48,111 nucleotides of DNA from Patescibacteria group bacterium (GCA_018821245.1 JAHJMO010000011.1:1-48111); one strand, 5' to 3'; shown: positions 32,694-40,881, counted from the first letter of the stretch. Notes: generated by a model from the sequence alone, not told the origin. Numbers and translations: made by a program.

Positions 32694-33740
32694 CTATTTC
32701 CTGCTTATGCTTTTTTTATAAAGCTCGATATTTTCCAAAGCAACTCCCGTACCACGCACCACACAAAGAAGCGGATCTTCGGCTACATGCGCCACAACCC
32801 CAATTATCTGCGTGATCAGGCGGTCCAACCCGACAAGCAGACTTGTGCCGCCTGCCATAATAATCCCTTTGTCAATAATATCGGCTGCAAGCTCCGGCGG
32901 TGTATCTTCCAAAACACCCTTGATGGTTGCGATAATCTGGTGAAGGACCGGCGTGATGGCTTGTGTCACCTCGGAGGACGTCAATTCAATCATGCGAGGC
33001 ATTCCGGTCACTGTATCCCGGCCGCGGACTTCCATCTTTTTTTCCTCCCCTTGATACTTAATACTTGATACCGGACCCTTGTTTTCTCCCAAAGCGTTCC
33101 CGATCGTAATTTTGATCGTCTCTGCCATCCGTTCACCGATAATCAGATTATATTTCTTCTTGACGTAACCGGCAATCGCCTCATCTATTTTGTCCCCTGC
33201 TACTCTCGCGCTTTTATGTGCAACAACGCCCCCCAACGAAATGATGGCCGCCTCTGTCGATCCGCCTCCGATGTCTACAATCATGTGTCCCGAAGCTTGG
33301 GCGATAGGAATTTTGGCGCCGATTGCTGCAGCTAGCGGCTCTTCGATAAGGTAGGCAACGCGGGCACCTGCCGAAAGCGTCGCATCAAGAACGGCACGTC
33401 TCTCTACCTGTGTCACCCCCGTAGGGACACATATCATAACTTCAGGCTTAAATATCCGGTGCCTCCCTGCCACGCGATCCAAAAAATACGCAAGCATCGC
33501 TTCTGTAATGCGGTAGTCGGCGATGACTCCGTCCCGCATCGGACGCGTGGCTACGATATTGCCGGGTGTCCGCCCCAACATCTCCTTTGCTTCATTTCCT
33601 ACGGCAACCACCCGATTGTCATCGACTGTCACCGCCACCACCGTCGGCTCATTGAGTACCACCCCCTGCCCCGCAAGCCAAACCAATGAATTAGCGGTAC
33701 CCAAATCTATGCCGATACGCTTGGTAAATTTACTAAACAT
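32694..33740 (-). CDS. mreB: Rod shape-determining protein MreB (348 aa)
   Basis: Bacterial actin that guides lateral wall synthesis. The ATPase phosphate-1 block IGIDLGTANSLVWLAGQGVV opens the protein (from MFSKFTKRIG), with VPTGVTQVERRAV, VDIGGGSTEAAIISLGG and the C-terminal IMAGGTSLLVGLD. The ATG at 33740 fits family starts better than the one 7 codons upstream. Residues SSIKYQG lie in a short insertion encoded by three TTGATAC heptads (33051-33071). It is divergent from the PEGA protein. The usual mreC/mreD do not follow. Confidence 0.92.
   Translation of the reverse strand: MFSKFTKRIGIDLGTANSLVWLAGQGVVLNEPTVVAVTVDDNRVVAVGNEAKEMLGRTPGNIVATRPMRDGVIADYRITEAMLAYFLDRVAGRHRIFKPEVMICVPTGVTQVERRAVLDATLSAGARVAYLIEEPLAAAIGAKIPIAQASGHMIVDIGGGSTEAAIISLGGVVAHKSARVAGDKIDEAIAGYVKKKYNLIIGERMAETIKITIGNALGENKGPVSSIKYQGEEKKMEVRGRDTVTGMPRMIELTSSEVTQAITPVLHQIIATIKGVLEDTPPELAADIIDKGIIMAGGTSLLVGLDRLITQIIGVVAHVAEDPLLCVVRGTGVALENIELYKKSISRK
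33051..33071. repeat. Coding heptad repeat TTGATAC in mreB
   Basis: TTGATAC, TTAATAC, TTGATAC: exactly 21 nt, hence 7 codons, in a loop region just before the VRGRD block. The same units recur at 38635-38662. Confidence 0.75.
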
Positions 33741-33834
33741 ACGATAAAAGGCAAACGTCAAAATGCAAAAGTCGATAATTCATTTGTATTAGCATTCTAG
33801 CACATTTAGCAGTATAATAATGAGTCACACCCGT

Positions 33835-35112
33835 ATGTTCAACCAGCATATTCGATCCTTTCTGATACCATTTATTACATTTTGTCTTATTATTGGTGTG
33901 GCCTCCGGCGTCATCGCATACGGGCGAGGATACCGATTGGACCTGCGGAAAAATACTCTCAAAACAACCGGCCTGGTGTCAGCCACCTCGGACCCCGTCG
34001 GCTCCCAGGTAACCATCAACGACATCCTGAAAACCGCCACAAATAACTCGTTTACTATCGATCCCGGCTGGTATACCGTACGGATGACAAAGGAGGGGTA
34101 CATCCCGTGGGAGAAAAAAATTCGCGTTCAGGGTGAAGTCGTGATCCGCATAGACGCGTTCCTTTTCCCAACCAACCCAAGCCTTTCTCCGCTTACAACC
34201 CCTGGCGTCACCAATCCCGTCCTATCGCCTGACGGGGCCAAAATCGCGTATGTCATCCCCGTCAAACACCTGGATGGGACAAGCAAAAAAGCAGGGCTCT
34301 GGGTCTATGCCTTGGCAGAAGGATCTCTGGGACGCAATCGTGACCCTATTCAAATAGGGGCAACAATTCCCGCTTTTAGCTTTGAAACCACAACCATCAG
34401 TTGGTCCCCGGATTCCACGCAGCTGTTGGTGCAAACACCAAGCGGAACAAGCCGTCTGTATCAAGCGACACGCCTGGACACATTTACTGATATCAGCAAT
34501 TCGGTTGCCGGACTCTTGGCAGACTGGCAAACCGAGCGCCAGCAAAAGGAACGACAAAAACTTGATGCGTTCAAACAGCCAATCGTTGATATAGCTACAT
34601 CCTCTGCGGTTATCGTATCGTTTTCTCCGGATGAAACCAAAATTCTCTATGAAGCTACAGCCTCCGCTACAATCCCCCGGATTATCAGTCCCCCGCTCAT
34701 CGGAACCAACGCAACAGAAGAACAACGTGCGATCGAGCCAGGCACTATCTATGTGTATGATGCTAAAGAAGATAAAAATTATGCCGTCATGAAGAAGACG
34801 GAGCTCCCGCCACCCTCACCAACGCCTGCCAAAAAGGCTTCTTCGCAGCCAAAATCCGCTGTTTTACCATCGACGCTGCAATCGGCTACTGCACTTCACT
34901 GGTTCCCAACCAGCAGACATCTTGTGCTGACGCTCCCCGGAAAAATCGACATCATGGAATATGACCGGACGAATTGGACAACAGTGTATTCCGGACCTTT
35001 TGAAGACGGATTTATCGCTCCATGGCCAAGCGGATCCAGAATCACAGTGCTTACCAACCTCAATCCGAACGCCACAACACTTCCGAATCTCTACACAGTC
35101 AATTTGCGGTAA
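33835..35112 (+). CDS. PEGA-domain protein with beta-propeller-like repeats (425 aa)
   Basis: One N-terminal membrane anchor (about 5-28), then a PEGA domain (about 45-105: SDPVGSQVTINDILKTATNN, WYTVRMTKEGYIPWEKKI). The rest has WD40/TolB-like strands: SPDGAKIAYVIPV, ISWSPDSTQLLVQTP and FSPDETKILYEATA, with a Pro/Lys-rich insertion. It is probably an extracytoplasmic surface protein binding glycans or proteins. TATAAT (33813-33818) ends 1 nt before an upstream ATG, so I prefer the next in-frame ATG at 33835. Confidence 0.75.
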   Translation: MFNQHIRSFLIPFITFCLIIGVASGVIAYGRGYRLDLRKNTLKTTGLVSATSDPVGSQVTINDILKTATNNSFTIDPGWYTVRMTKEGYIPWEKKIRVQGEVVIRIDAFLFPTNPSLSPLTTPGVTNPVLSPDGAKIAYVIPVKHLDGTSKKAGLWVYALAEGSLGRNRDPIQIGATIPAFSFETTTISWSPDSTQLLVQTPSGTSRLYQATRLDTFTDISNSVAGLLADWQTERQQKERQKLDAFKQPIVDIATSSAVIVSFSPDETKILYEATASATIPRIISPPLIGTNATEEQRAIEPGTIYVYDAKEDKNYAVMKKTELPPPSPTPAKKASSQPKSAVLPSTLQSATALHWFPTSRHLVLTLPGKIDIMEYDRTNWTTVYSGPFEDGFIAPWPSGSRITVLTNLNPNATTLPNLYTVNLR

Positions 35113-35133
35113 AAATACAAAGAATCAGTTGAG

Positions 35134-35283
35134 CGTCCCCGGGCAGAATCGAACTGCCATCGTACCGCACACTTGTGCTCCTGCTCAGAATTGAACTGAG
35201 ATCGGAGGTTTAGGAAACCTCTGCTCTGTCCGTTAAGCTACAGGAGCTCTTGCGGGATGCTCTATCCATTGAGCTACGGGAGC
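35134..35283 (-). pseudogene. tRNA-like halves surrounding tRNA-Arg
   Basis: A 5' half (GCTCCCG acceptor, TA, D-arm GCTC...GAGC, ending 35283) and a 3' half (T-arm GGCAG-TTCGATT-CTGCC, acceptor CGGGGAC, ending 35134) flank the intact tRNA-Arg. Without the inner 72 nt the halves total 78 nt, close to one tRNA, and the acceptor arms pair at 6 of 7 positions including one G-U. The anticodon arm does not fold normally, so the outer tRNA is probably dead. Confidence 0.5.
35176..35247 (-). tRNA. tRNA-Arg (anticodon CCU)
   Basis: Complete cloverleaf: acceptor GCTCCTG/CAGGAGC, D-arm GCTTAACGGACAGAGC, anticodon stem GAGGT/ACCTC with loop TTCCTAA, T-arm CTCAG-TTCAATT-CTGAG, discriminator A. CCA is not encoded. 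It reads the rare AGG codon. Confidence 0.92.
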
Positions 35284-35883
35284 TTACTTTTGTATTTTAC
35301 TTTGTATCCGCTTTTTAAACAAATTCTCCGTGTATCCACCGCTTTCCACGAACTGCGTTTCTGCTTTCGCAATCTGTTTTGACAGAAGATAGGTCGCCAT
35401 GTGGCACAGGGTAAGCATGAGATTCGCTGCAGCTTCCGGCTGGTCCGGTAATACCGGCTTCACCTTTAAGTCACCTAGGTGACCTAGGTTACCTAGGTTG
35501 GTTAAAAACGCAGCGCGTTTGCGAAAGGCCTGTATTTTCGGATGGGTTTTTGGCCAAATCGGGAGTTTTCTCTGCCGTAAAAAATCCTCATAATCCGTGA
35601 TGAGCTCTTCTATAGATGCTTCCGCCACGCCAAGAAGCTTAATCTCGCCTTTTTTGCTCGTTCGGCTTTGGCCCACTCCTTCAACGATATTTTGTTTGCC
35701 CGAACGAGCGGCCTGCACCATCTGGTCTATCGTTCTTCTTTGAGGAATTTCCCGTAAGTTACCTAAGTTACCTAGGTAACTTAGGTATTTCTGACAAAAA
35801 ACCACCGTCAAATCATGGATCATTTCCGCATACCGGTAGGTGATAAGATATTTGTGTTTGGTCAGCATAGTCTCTACTCGCAT
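35284..35883 (-). CDS. Four-helix-bundle suffix protein, S23-like (199 aa)
   Basis: Helical protein of the four-helix-bundle group often found near tRNAs in CPR genomes: YRYAEMIHDLTVVFCQKYL, then MVQAARSGKQNIVEGVGQS, a family hallmark, and ELITDYEDFLRQRKLP. Two Leu-Gly-Asn-rich segments (YLGNLGNL and NLGNLGHLGDL) are encoded by 9-nt repeats at 35753-35786 and 35470-35500, which preserve frame. The frame is open into the tRNA-Pro gene; I start at 35883, outside it (35868 is an alternative). Function unknown. Confidence 0.65.
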   Translation of the reverse strand: MRVETMLTKHKYLITYRYAEMIHDLTVVFCQKYLSYLGNLGNLREIPQRRTIDQMVQAARSGKQNIVEGVGQSRTSKKGEIKLLGVAEASIEELITDYEDFLRQRKLPIWPKTHPKIQAFRKRAAFLTNLGNLGHLGDLKVKPVLPDQPEAAANLMLTLCHMATYLLSKQIAKAETQFVESGGYTENLFKKRIQSKIQK

Positions 35884-35908
35884 TGTATCATCGTATGATA
35901 CAATGCGA
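35880..35908. promoter_or_regulatory. Inverted repeat and -10 between tRNA-Pro and the four-helix gene
   Basis: CGCATTGTATCAT and ATGATACAATGCG are perfect 13-nt arms around CGT. The right arm gives TACAAT (35899-35904), 8 nt before the mature tRNA-Pro; the symmetric copy lies at the start codon of the leftward gene. A single palindrome thus holds both -10-like boxes. Confidence 0.6.
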
Positions 35909-35912
35909 CCAT

Positions 35913-35988
35913 CGGAATGTAGCTCAGTTGGTAGAGCGCGTCGTTCGGGACGACGAGGCCGTGGGTTCAAGTCCCGCCATTCCGACCA
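35913..35988 (+). tRNA. tRNA-Pro (anticodon CGG) with encoded CCA
   Basis: Acceptor CGGAATG/CATTCCG, D-arm GCTCAGTTGGTAGAGC, anticodon stem CGTCG/CGACG with loop TTCGGGA, T-arm GTGGG-TTCAAGT-CCCGC, then ACCA. 76 nt, fully canonical. Confidence 0.96.
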
Positions 35989-36099
35989 ATAGAGAAAAGG
36001 AGTCCGTCGAAGTGGAGGCGCTCCGCTAGCTGGTCATCGCATAAAAACCACAATTTTTATCCCCTAGAACACCGGTCGTTGGTGTAGTATAATAGGCAG

Positions 36100-36750
36100 A
36101 TGAAGCTTTCATTTGCTTCGCGCAATAAAGAAGAAGAGCACTTTCCTCCTGAAGTCCTTCTTGCTTCTCAATCCATCGGCCGCAAAATGCTTCTTGAAAA
36201 ACTAGGGTTAAGATTCCGAACCACCGTTACCCGGGTCAATGAAGACGCAATCGTTGAAAAGGATCCGATAGCCACGCTTAAACGCCGCGCTTCTGCTAAA
36301 GCAGCCGAGGTACTCAATAATCCTACAGTGTTTGATCTGGCGCAAGTTGGAGAAACACTTCTTATCACTGCCGATTCTATGGCCATCATCGGCACACATA
36401 CATTTGGCAAAGCCCGTGACCGGGCTGACGCCACACTCATGCTGAAATCCCTCATGGACAGAAGTCACACGTTTGCCACCGCCGTGACCCTTGTCCACAT
36501 CAAAGACAGGAAAGAAGTAAAACGCTGGGAAAAAGTGGTGAAAACGAAAGTTACCCTACGCAAGCTCACCACGTCGGAGCTTGACCTATACATTTCCCGC
36601 TACGACTTCACCCGGTTTGCCGCAGGATACGCACTCAACGAAACACCCTGGAACCTTGTCACTAAAATTGACGGAAGCTATACCAATGTCATCGGTTTGC
36701 CGTTTGAAGTATTGCTGCCGGTCCTGCGGAAATTAAAAATCATTCTTTAG
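36100..36750 (+). CDS. maf: Maf-family nucleotide pyrophosphatase (216 aa)
   Basis: Hydrolyses non-canonical or modified nucleoside triphosphates. The N-terminal block LLASQSIGRKMLLEKLGLRF is the Maf motif (SxxR). A variant of the acidic TADS motif (LITADSMAI) and a C-terminal FAAGYALNETPWNLVTKIDGSYTNVIGLP region complete it. TATAAT (36088-36093) ends 6 nt before the ATG: leaderless type. It converges with ndk. Confidence 0.85.
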   Translation: MKLSFASRNKEEEHFPPEVLLASQSIGRKMLLEKLGLRFRTTVTRVNEDAIVEKDPIATLKRRASAKAAEVLNNPTVFDLAQVGETLLITADSMAIIGTHTFGKARDRADATLMLKSLMDRSHTFATAVTLVHIKDRKEVKRWEKVVKTKVTLRKLTTSELDLYISRYDFTRFAAGYALNETPWNLVTKIDGSYTNVIGLPFEVLLPVLRKLKIIL

Positions 36751-36802
36751 GCTACACAACAGATACCGCTACTTCTTTCATCACATCTCATTTCGAAGAT
36801 CA

Positions 36803-37237
36803 TTATGGGGCTTTACTCAATCTAAAAAATTCTTCCGGCCTGAAAAGCAAGGTCATTTCTTTTTGCGCAGCCTCGGCGGAGTCCGAGCGGTGGACGACAT
36901 TGCGGGGTTTGTCAGTGCCGAAATCTTTTCGAATTGTTCCCGGCGCCGCTTCTGCCGGATCAGTCGGGCCGCAAATATCAAATACTTTTTGGATGGCCCC
37001 CTCTCCTTCCAAAATCATCGCCACCACTGGACAGCTCATTATCTGGCGGCATACATCCGGAAAAAAGGGTTTGTCCTTGTGGTGTGCATACCACAGGTCA
37101 AGAATCGGTTGCGTCAATCGAACAAGCTTTAAACCAGCCAACGCAAGACCTGCCCTCTCAAATCGAGCTATAATCTCGCCGACAACATGCTTTTCCATTC
37201 CGTCCGGCTTAATTAATACTACTGTTTTTTCCGTCAT
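36803..37237 (-). CDS. ndk: Nucleoside diphosphate kinase (144 aa)
   Basis: Balances NTP pools. VVLIKPDGMEKHVVGEIIARF opens it and NVVHRSDS contains the catalytic His116. An insertion in the Kpn-loop region and a C-terminal RPEEFF are within family range. TATTAT (plus-strand ATAATA 37244-37249) lies 6 nt before the ATG. Upstream, two to three AAAACGC heptads (37252-37274) form the spacer/-35 region. Confidence 0.94.
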   Translation of the reverse strand: MTEKTVVLIKPDGMEKHVVGEIIARFERAGLALAGLKLVRLTQPILDLWYAHHKDKPFFPDVCRQIMSCPVVAMILEGEGAIQKVFDICGPTDPAEAAPGTIRKDFGTDKPRNVVHRSDSAEAAQKEMTLLFRPEEFFRLSKAP

Positions 37238-37290
37238 AACTCTATAATAGCAAACTCAAAACGCAAAACGCAAAGATTGACATTTTATGT

Positions 37291-38580
37291 TTACAGCTTA
37301 AGCAGTCGTTCAAGCTTTTCCTCTCTCGGTTTATTCCACACCAAAGCCAAGTTGAGGGTTTCGGTTTTGAGATACTTCCTGGCTAATACATCGATGTCGC
37401 CTTTTGTTACTTTTTGAACCTTTTTGAGATAGTCTTCTATGGTTAAAATGGGCATACGGTATATCTCTTGCCGACTATAGTATTCGTTGATAAACGCAGG
37501 ATCTTCTGATTTAAACGCCAGAAGTGCCGAAAGACGCTTCTTGGACACCTCTACTTCCTCCGGATCTACCCCATACTCTTTCACTTTTGCAAGCTCGGCA
37601 ACCACAACCCGGATGGCTTCTTCAACCTGACCGGTAGCCACACCGGAAACAATGCTCCAGTTGCCCACATCTTCATACGTCGCGCCTTGAGAGCTGATGT
37701 GGTAGCAAAGCCCGCGTTTCTCGCGAACTTCCTTAAAAAGCCTGCTCGTAAAACCAACACCCATAATAAGATTAAAAAGGGCCCACGCGAAACGACCCTC
37801 ACTGTCCCTGGGAAACGTGCGAATGCCCAATACGAGGTGCGCCTGGCTTGCGTCAGGCTTGGTCACTACTTCCGCGCGCGGCGCCTTCTGATTTTCTTTG
37901 ACAATCTCAATGTCGTCGGTGGATTTGCCCGTTAATCTCCCAAACAACTCTTCCGCTTGCCCCTTAATGCTTGCTACCGACTCCTTTATCCCCCCTGTCA
38001 CTGTCACCACCATCCGGTCCGGAGTGTAGCATTTGGCATGGTAGCTTCGCAATGTTGTCCCTTTGCACAATAGAAGGCTGTCAACTTCGCCGATAGTACG
38101 CATACCCAACCGCGTACCACGGTAGAGCATGGTATGAAATGTTTCCTCTGCTTTGGCGGCCGGCTCGTCTTCATACCGTTTCATCTCCTCGATAATTACG
38201 CTCCGCTCCCGATCTACATGCACATCTTCCAAAAGTGGCGCTACTACAAGCTCGCGGTTAACCTCTAGCGCTTGACGCCAGTCAGTGCTAACTGCTTTAT
38301 TGTGATACTTAGTAATATCGTTATCGGTATAGGCATTTTGGATCCCGCCCAGGCGCTCAATGAAGTTAACATCATCTGTCGTAGGATACTTTTTGGTCCC
38401 TTTAAACACCATGTGTTCAAGAAAGTGGGATATACCGGAAATTTCTCTGGTCTCATATCGACTCCCCGCCGCTACTGCCACAGATGTAGCCACGCTTCCC
38501 ACTCCGCGCATCGGGACAATAATAAGCCGTACACCGTTGGGGTACTCAATCCGTTCAAAAGCAGAAGTGGTTTTTGACAT
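37291..38580 (-). CDS. M16-family zinc metallopeptidase (429 aa)
   Basis: Insulinase/processing-peptidase family. HFLEH (H52, E55, H56) is the inverted zinc motif, with the third ligand in the ERSVIIEEMKRYEDEP block. The second half is the inactive-type M16 domain (GVGFTSRLFKEVREKRGLCYHISS). No signal peptide, so cytoplasmic. TATGAT (plus-strand ATCATA 38590-38595) lies 9 nt before the ATG: leaderless type. Confidence 0.9.
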   Translation of the reverse strand: MSKTTSAFERIEYPNGVRLIIVPMRGVGSVATSVAVAAGSRYETREISGISHFLEHMVFKGTKKYPTTDDVNFIERLGGIQNAYTDNDITKYHNKAVSTDWRQALEVNRELVVAPLLEDVHVDRERSVIIEEMKRYEDEPAAKAEETFHTMLYRGTRLGMRTIGEVDSLLLCKGTTLRSYHAKCYTPDRMVVTVTGGIKESVASIKGQAEELFGRLTGKSTDDIEIVKENQKAPRAEVVTKPDASQAHLVLGIRTFPRDSEGRFAWALFNLIMGVGFTSRLFKEVREKRGLCYHISSQGATYEDVGNWSIVSGVATGQVEEAIRVVVAELAKVKEYGVDPEEVEVSKKRLSALLAFKSEDPAFINEYYSRQEIYRMPILTIEDYLKKVQKVTKGDIDVLARKYLKTETLNLALVWNKPREEKLERLLKL

Positions 38581-38634
38581 AAGGCTTTTATCATAACAAA
38601 TCGCGGTAGAATTGGGAATTGGGTATTCTTCCCC

Positions 38635-38662
38635 TTGATACTTAACGCTAAATACTTAATAC
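38635..38662. repeat. Heptad repeat TTRATAC upstream of 38671
   Basis: TTGATAC, TTAACGC, TAAATAC, TTAATAC: four 7-nt units just before the ATG at 38671. The first 15 nt match the mreB repeat (CCCTTGATACTTAA). Confidence 0.7.
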
Positions 38663-38670
38663 TTGTTTAC

Positions 38671-39075
38671 ATGTCTCCCGACGATATACGAGAACAATTG
38701 GAACTGCAGATTGTCGAGTTCATCAAAGTGAAGCTTGCCGACGGCACACTTACCGAAGAGCGCGCGCAGGAGATGTCCAAAGCAGTACTTGGTATCCTCA
38801 AGCCCGGCATGAACTTTGAAGAGCTGTACCGCGCAATCCCCAAGCTTGACGACCGTTTCCAGGAGCTCTCACCCATTATCCTGCCGCTACTTAAAGAGTA
38901 TGAAGAGCGTGTGGTCGGCGAGGTGCAGAAAAACGTTTCTGAACTTATCAAAATAGGCCAGTATGACGCAGCAGTCAAGCTCGGAGAGCAAACTGTAAAG
39001 CAGGAAATCCCGCTTCAATGGGAAGGGTCAGGAAAACAGAAACGTCAGGTTCCAGCACCTAAATCAGTCGCTTGA
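38671..39075 (+). CDS. Hypothetical helical protein (134 aa)
   Basis: A soluble all-helical acidic protein: IREQLELQIVEFIKVKLADGTLTEERAQEMSK (general region), a middle helix around ELYRAIPKLDDRFQELSP and a Lys/Gln-rich tail. Not recognised. The frame is open 12 codons further up, but that part is made of the heptad repeat, so I start at 38671. It may be specific to this lineage. Confidence 0.6.
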   Translation: MSPDDIREQLELQIVEFIKVKLADGTLTEERAQEMSKAVLGILKPGMNFEELYRAIPKLDDRFQELSPIILPLLKEYEERVVGEVQKNVSELIKIGQYDAAVKLGEQTVKQEIPLQWEGSGKQKRQVPAPKSVA

Positions 39076-39112
39076 GGATATACCTGATCTACTACTTCCC
39101 GAAATGACTGCA

Positions 39113-39250
39113 TCAGCGCTTTTTGCTTCCATGGGACAACAGGACGCACGCACCAAACGCAACGATCACCATCCACAACACCGGCAAGCAGCATTCCTTC
39201 ATGTTCAAACAAAGCATTGCGTTTGCCGATGCGTTGTTCAACATGTCCAT
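39113..39250 (-). CDS. Possible small membrane protein (45 aa)
   Basis: A short frame ending in a Cys-containing hydrophobic helix (CCLPVLWMVIVAFGACVLLS) and a basic GSKKR end, the form of a small membrane protein. There is no clear -10 or SD, and it overlaps the upstream part of the sortase promoter region. It may be chance. Confidence 0.3.
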   Translation of the reverse strand: MDMLNNASANAMLCLNMKECCLPVLWMVIVAFGACVLLSHGSKKR

Positions 39251-39259
39251 TATGGTAAT

Positions 39260-39288
39260 TTGCTTTCTATAGGATAGTTTGGTATACT
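39260..39288 (+). promoter_or_regulatory. Sortase promoter
   Basis: TTGCTT (39260-39265), a 17-nt spacer and TATACT (39283-39288). It predicts a leader of about 45 nt. Confidence 0.6.
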
Positions 39289-39337
39289 CGCGCCCTACCG
39301 GAATAAACGGATAATCAAAAAAGTAAAACGGAATTCT

Positions 39338-40078
39338 ATGCAGAAACACAGAGTAATATACAGATACCGCTCTACAGCGCCCCGTATAAAATCGGGGTTA
39401 AACTCTACAATTCGAAATGTTGGAGTTGTCCTCGTGGCTTTAGCGCTCGGTGGCGTCGCCGGACCATTCGTCCCTGAAGTGCGGATGGAGGCAAGCTTTT
39501 TGTACAACCGAGTCAGTGCGTCCGTCCACCAACGGCTGAAGCCCGCTACAACAGCGGCTCTTCCGAAATCAGTCCCTGTCATTTTTAACCCTTTGGTCAC
39601 GAAAACCGGCGCATTGATAGAACCCGTCAATACGGAATTTGCACTCGTTGTGCCTAAAATCGGCATCAACGCGCCCGTCATCCCGGCAGTCAATCCTGCC
39701 AAACCCGGGGATTATATGGAAGCGCTTTCTGGCGGCATCGCACATGCGTCTACAAGCTTTTTCCCCAATGAAAACGGTACGGTGTACCTTTTTTCGCATT
39801 CTACGAATTATGAATGGTTCGTAAAAGATTTGAATGCTGTGTTTTACCTTCTGAAAAATCTGGATGAAGGCGACCTCATCGTGCTTTTCTATAAAGGAAA
39901 CCGCTATACGTACCGGCTCCGCGAAAAACGGGTGGTCGGCCCGAAAGACGTGGCGTACCTATCCCCGATCTCCGGAGAAAAACGCCTGATACTGCAAACC
40001 TGCTGGCCCCCGGGATCGGTTAGCCAACGGTTGCTGATATTTGCAGATTTGGTGGAAGAGCAATCACAAACGATATAA
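39338..40078 (+). CDS. Sortase (246 aa)
   Basis: Transpeptidase that anchors surface proteins. A basic N-terminus precedes one membrane segment (about 27-45); then the sortase barrel: LVVPKIGINAPV, GGIAHASTSFFPNENGTVYLFSH (general region), catalytic His154 (FSHST), Cys222 (LQTCWPPGS) and Arg231 (QRLLIFA). All three catalytic residues are present. The next gene downstream encodes a protein with an LPVAG sorting signal, the probable substrate. Confidence 0.92.
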   Translation: MQKHRVIYRYRSTAPRIKSGLNSTIRNVGVVLVALALGGVAGPFVPEVRMEASFLYNRVSASVHQRLKPATTAALPKSVPVIFNPLVTKTGALIEPVNTEFALVVPKIGINAPVIPAVNPAKPGDYMEALSGGIAHASTSFFPNENGTVYLFSHSTNYEWFVKDLNAVFYLLKNLDEGDLIVLFYKGNRYTYRLREKRVVGPKDVAYLSPISGEKRLILQTCWPPGSVSQRLLIFADLVEEQSQTI

Positions 40079-40111
40079 CAACGGGAGACCTTGCTAATTA
40101 TCCTATAACAC

Positions 40112-40140
40112 TTGACACGATGTTTTGTTCGTGATAGAAT
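40112..40140 (+). promoter_or_regulatory. Strong promoter of the sortase substrate gene
   Basis: TTGACA (40112-40117), 17 nt, TAGAAT (40135-40140): near-consensus. The mRNA starts near 40147, about 19 nt before the ATG at 40166. Confidence 0.75.
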
Positions 40141-40165
40141 TTCAAAATCGTTCAAAATATATAGT

Positions 40166-40807
40166 ATGAATACGAAGTATCTCGTTCTATCTCTTTTTGT
40201 TTTTACCGCCGGATTGCTGTTTTCGGCGCCTTCCCGCGTACTCGCTGACTGCACTACGCAATATGGCGGAACCACGACCTGCACACCGACGGATCTGACG
40301 ATAAACAAGGAAGTACAAAATCCTATAAGTAATATATATGTGGAAAATCTGGGATCTACCGACGCGACGTTTTCCCCTGAAGGCCAGGTACATTTCCAGC
40401 TGACGGTGAAAAACTCCAGCGGACAAACATTTAACCCGGTCAATATTCGCGATGTTTTCCCTGAACACCTGACGTTTGTATCAGGACCGGGTACGTACGA
40501 CAAAGACACAAGGACGCTTATTTTCCAAATGGAAAATCTGATAGCAGGTGAAACGCGAAGAGTGGAAATAACGGCAAAAGTACTGCCTGCCGGATCTCTG
40601 CCCCGCCTTTCGTTTTTTTGCGAAACCAACAGCGTCTACGTATCTTCACTAAACCGTAATGACGGCGATACCGCACAGTTTTGTGTGACAACCAGCGTAC
40701 TCGGAGTCCCGACCCTGCCGGTTGCGGGATTTGATGATCTCGCGCTCCTCCTGCCGTTTGCGGGAGTAGGTCTTGGCGGACTAGCACTTTTACGAAAAAG
40801 GAAGTAA
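40166..40807 (+). CDS. Secreted surface protein with LPVAG sorting signal (213 aa)
   Basis: A signal peptide (1-27, ending SRVLAD), then a DUF11-like immunoglobulin-fold domain (VHFQLTVKNSSGQTFNPVNIRDVFP), then a C-terminal LPVAG (184-188), a hydrophobic helix and RKRK. This is the classical sortase-substrate plan. Four Cys could form disulfides. The frame is open further upstream, but the signal peptide and the promoter place the start at 40166. It is probably attached by the sortase encoded 88 nt upstream. Confidence 0.88.
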   Translation: MNTKYLVLSLFVFTAGLLFSAPSRVLADCTTQYGGTTTCTPTDLTINKEVQNPISNIYVENLGSTDATFSPEGQVHFQLTVKNSSGQTFNPVNIRDVFPEHLTFVSGPGTYDKDTRTLIFQMENLIAGETRRVEITAKVLPAGSLPRLSFFCETNSVYVSSLNRNDGDTAQFCVTTSVLGVPTLPVAGFDDLALLLPFAGVGLGGLALLRKRK

Positions 40808-40844
40808 ATCCCAAAACATAAAGCCCTGCCGGGCATTCAGGAAA

Positions 40845-40865
40845 CAAGTAACAAGAGACAAGCGA
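40845..40865. repeat. Heptad repeat CAAGNNA, 3 copies
   Basis: CAAGTAA, CAAGAGA, CAAGCGA in tandem, in the spacer between the surface-protein gene and the terminator. Confidence 0.55.
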
Positions 40866-40881
40866 AGAGACAGGAAAAAAG

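Noticed and set aside
35134-35283. Functional outer tRNA with a removable tRNA intron
   Set aside because: After removing the inner gene the anticodon loop lacks T33 and the stem has mismatches, so a working tRNA is unlikely.
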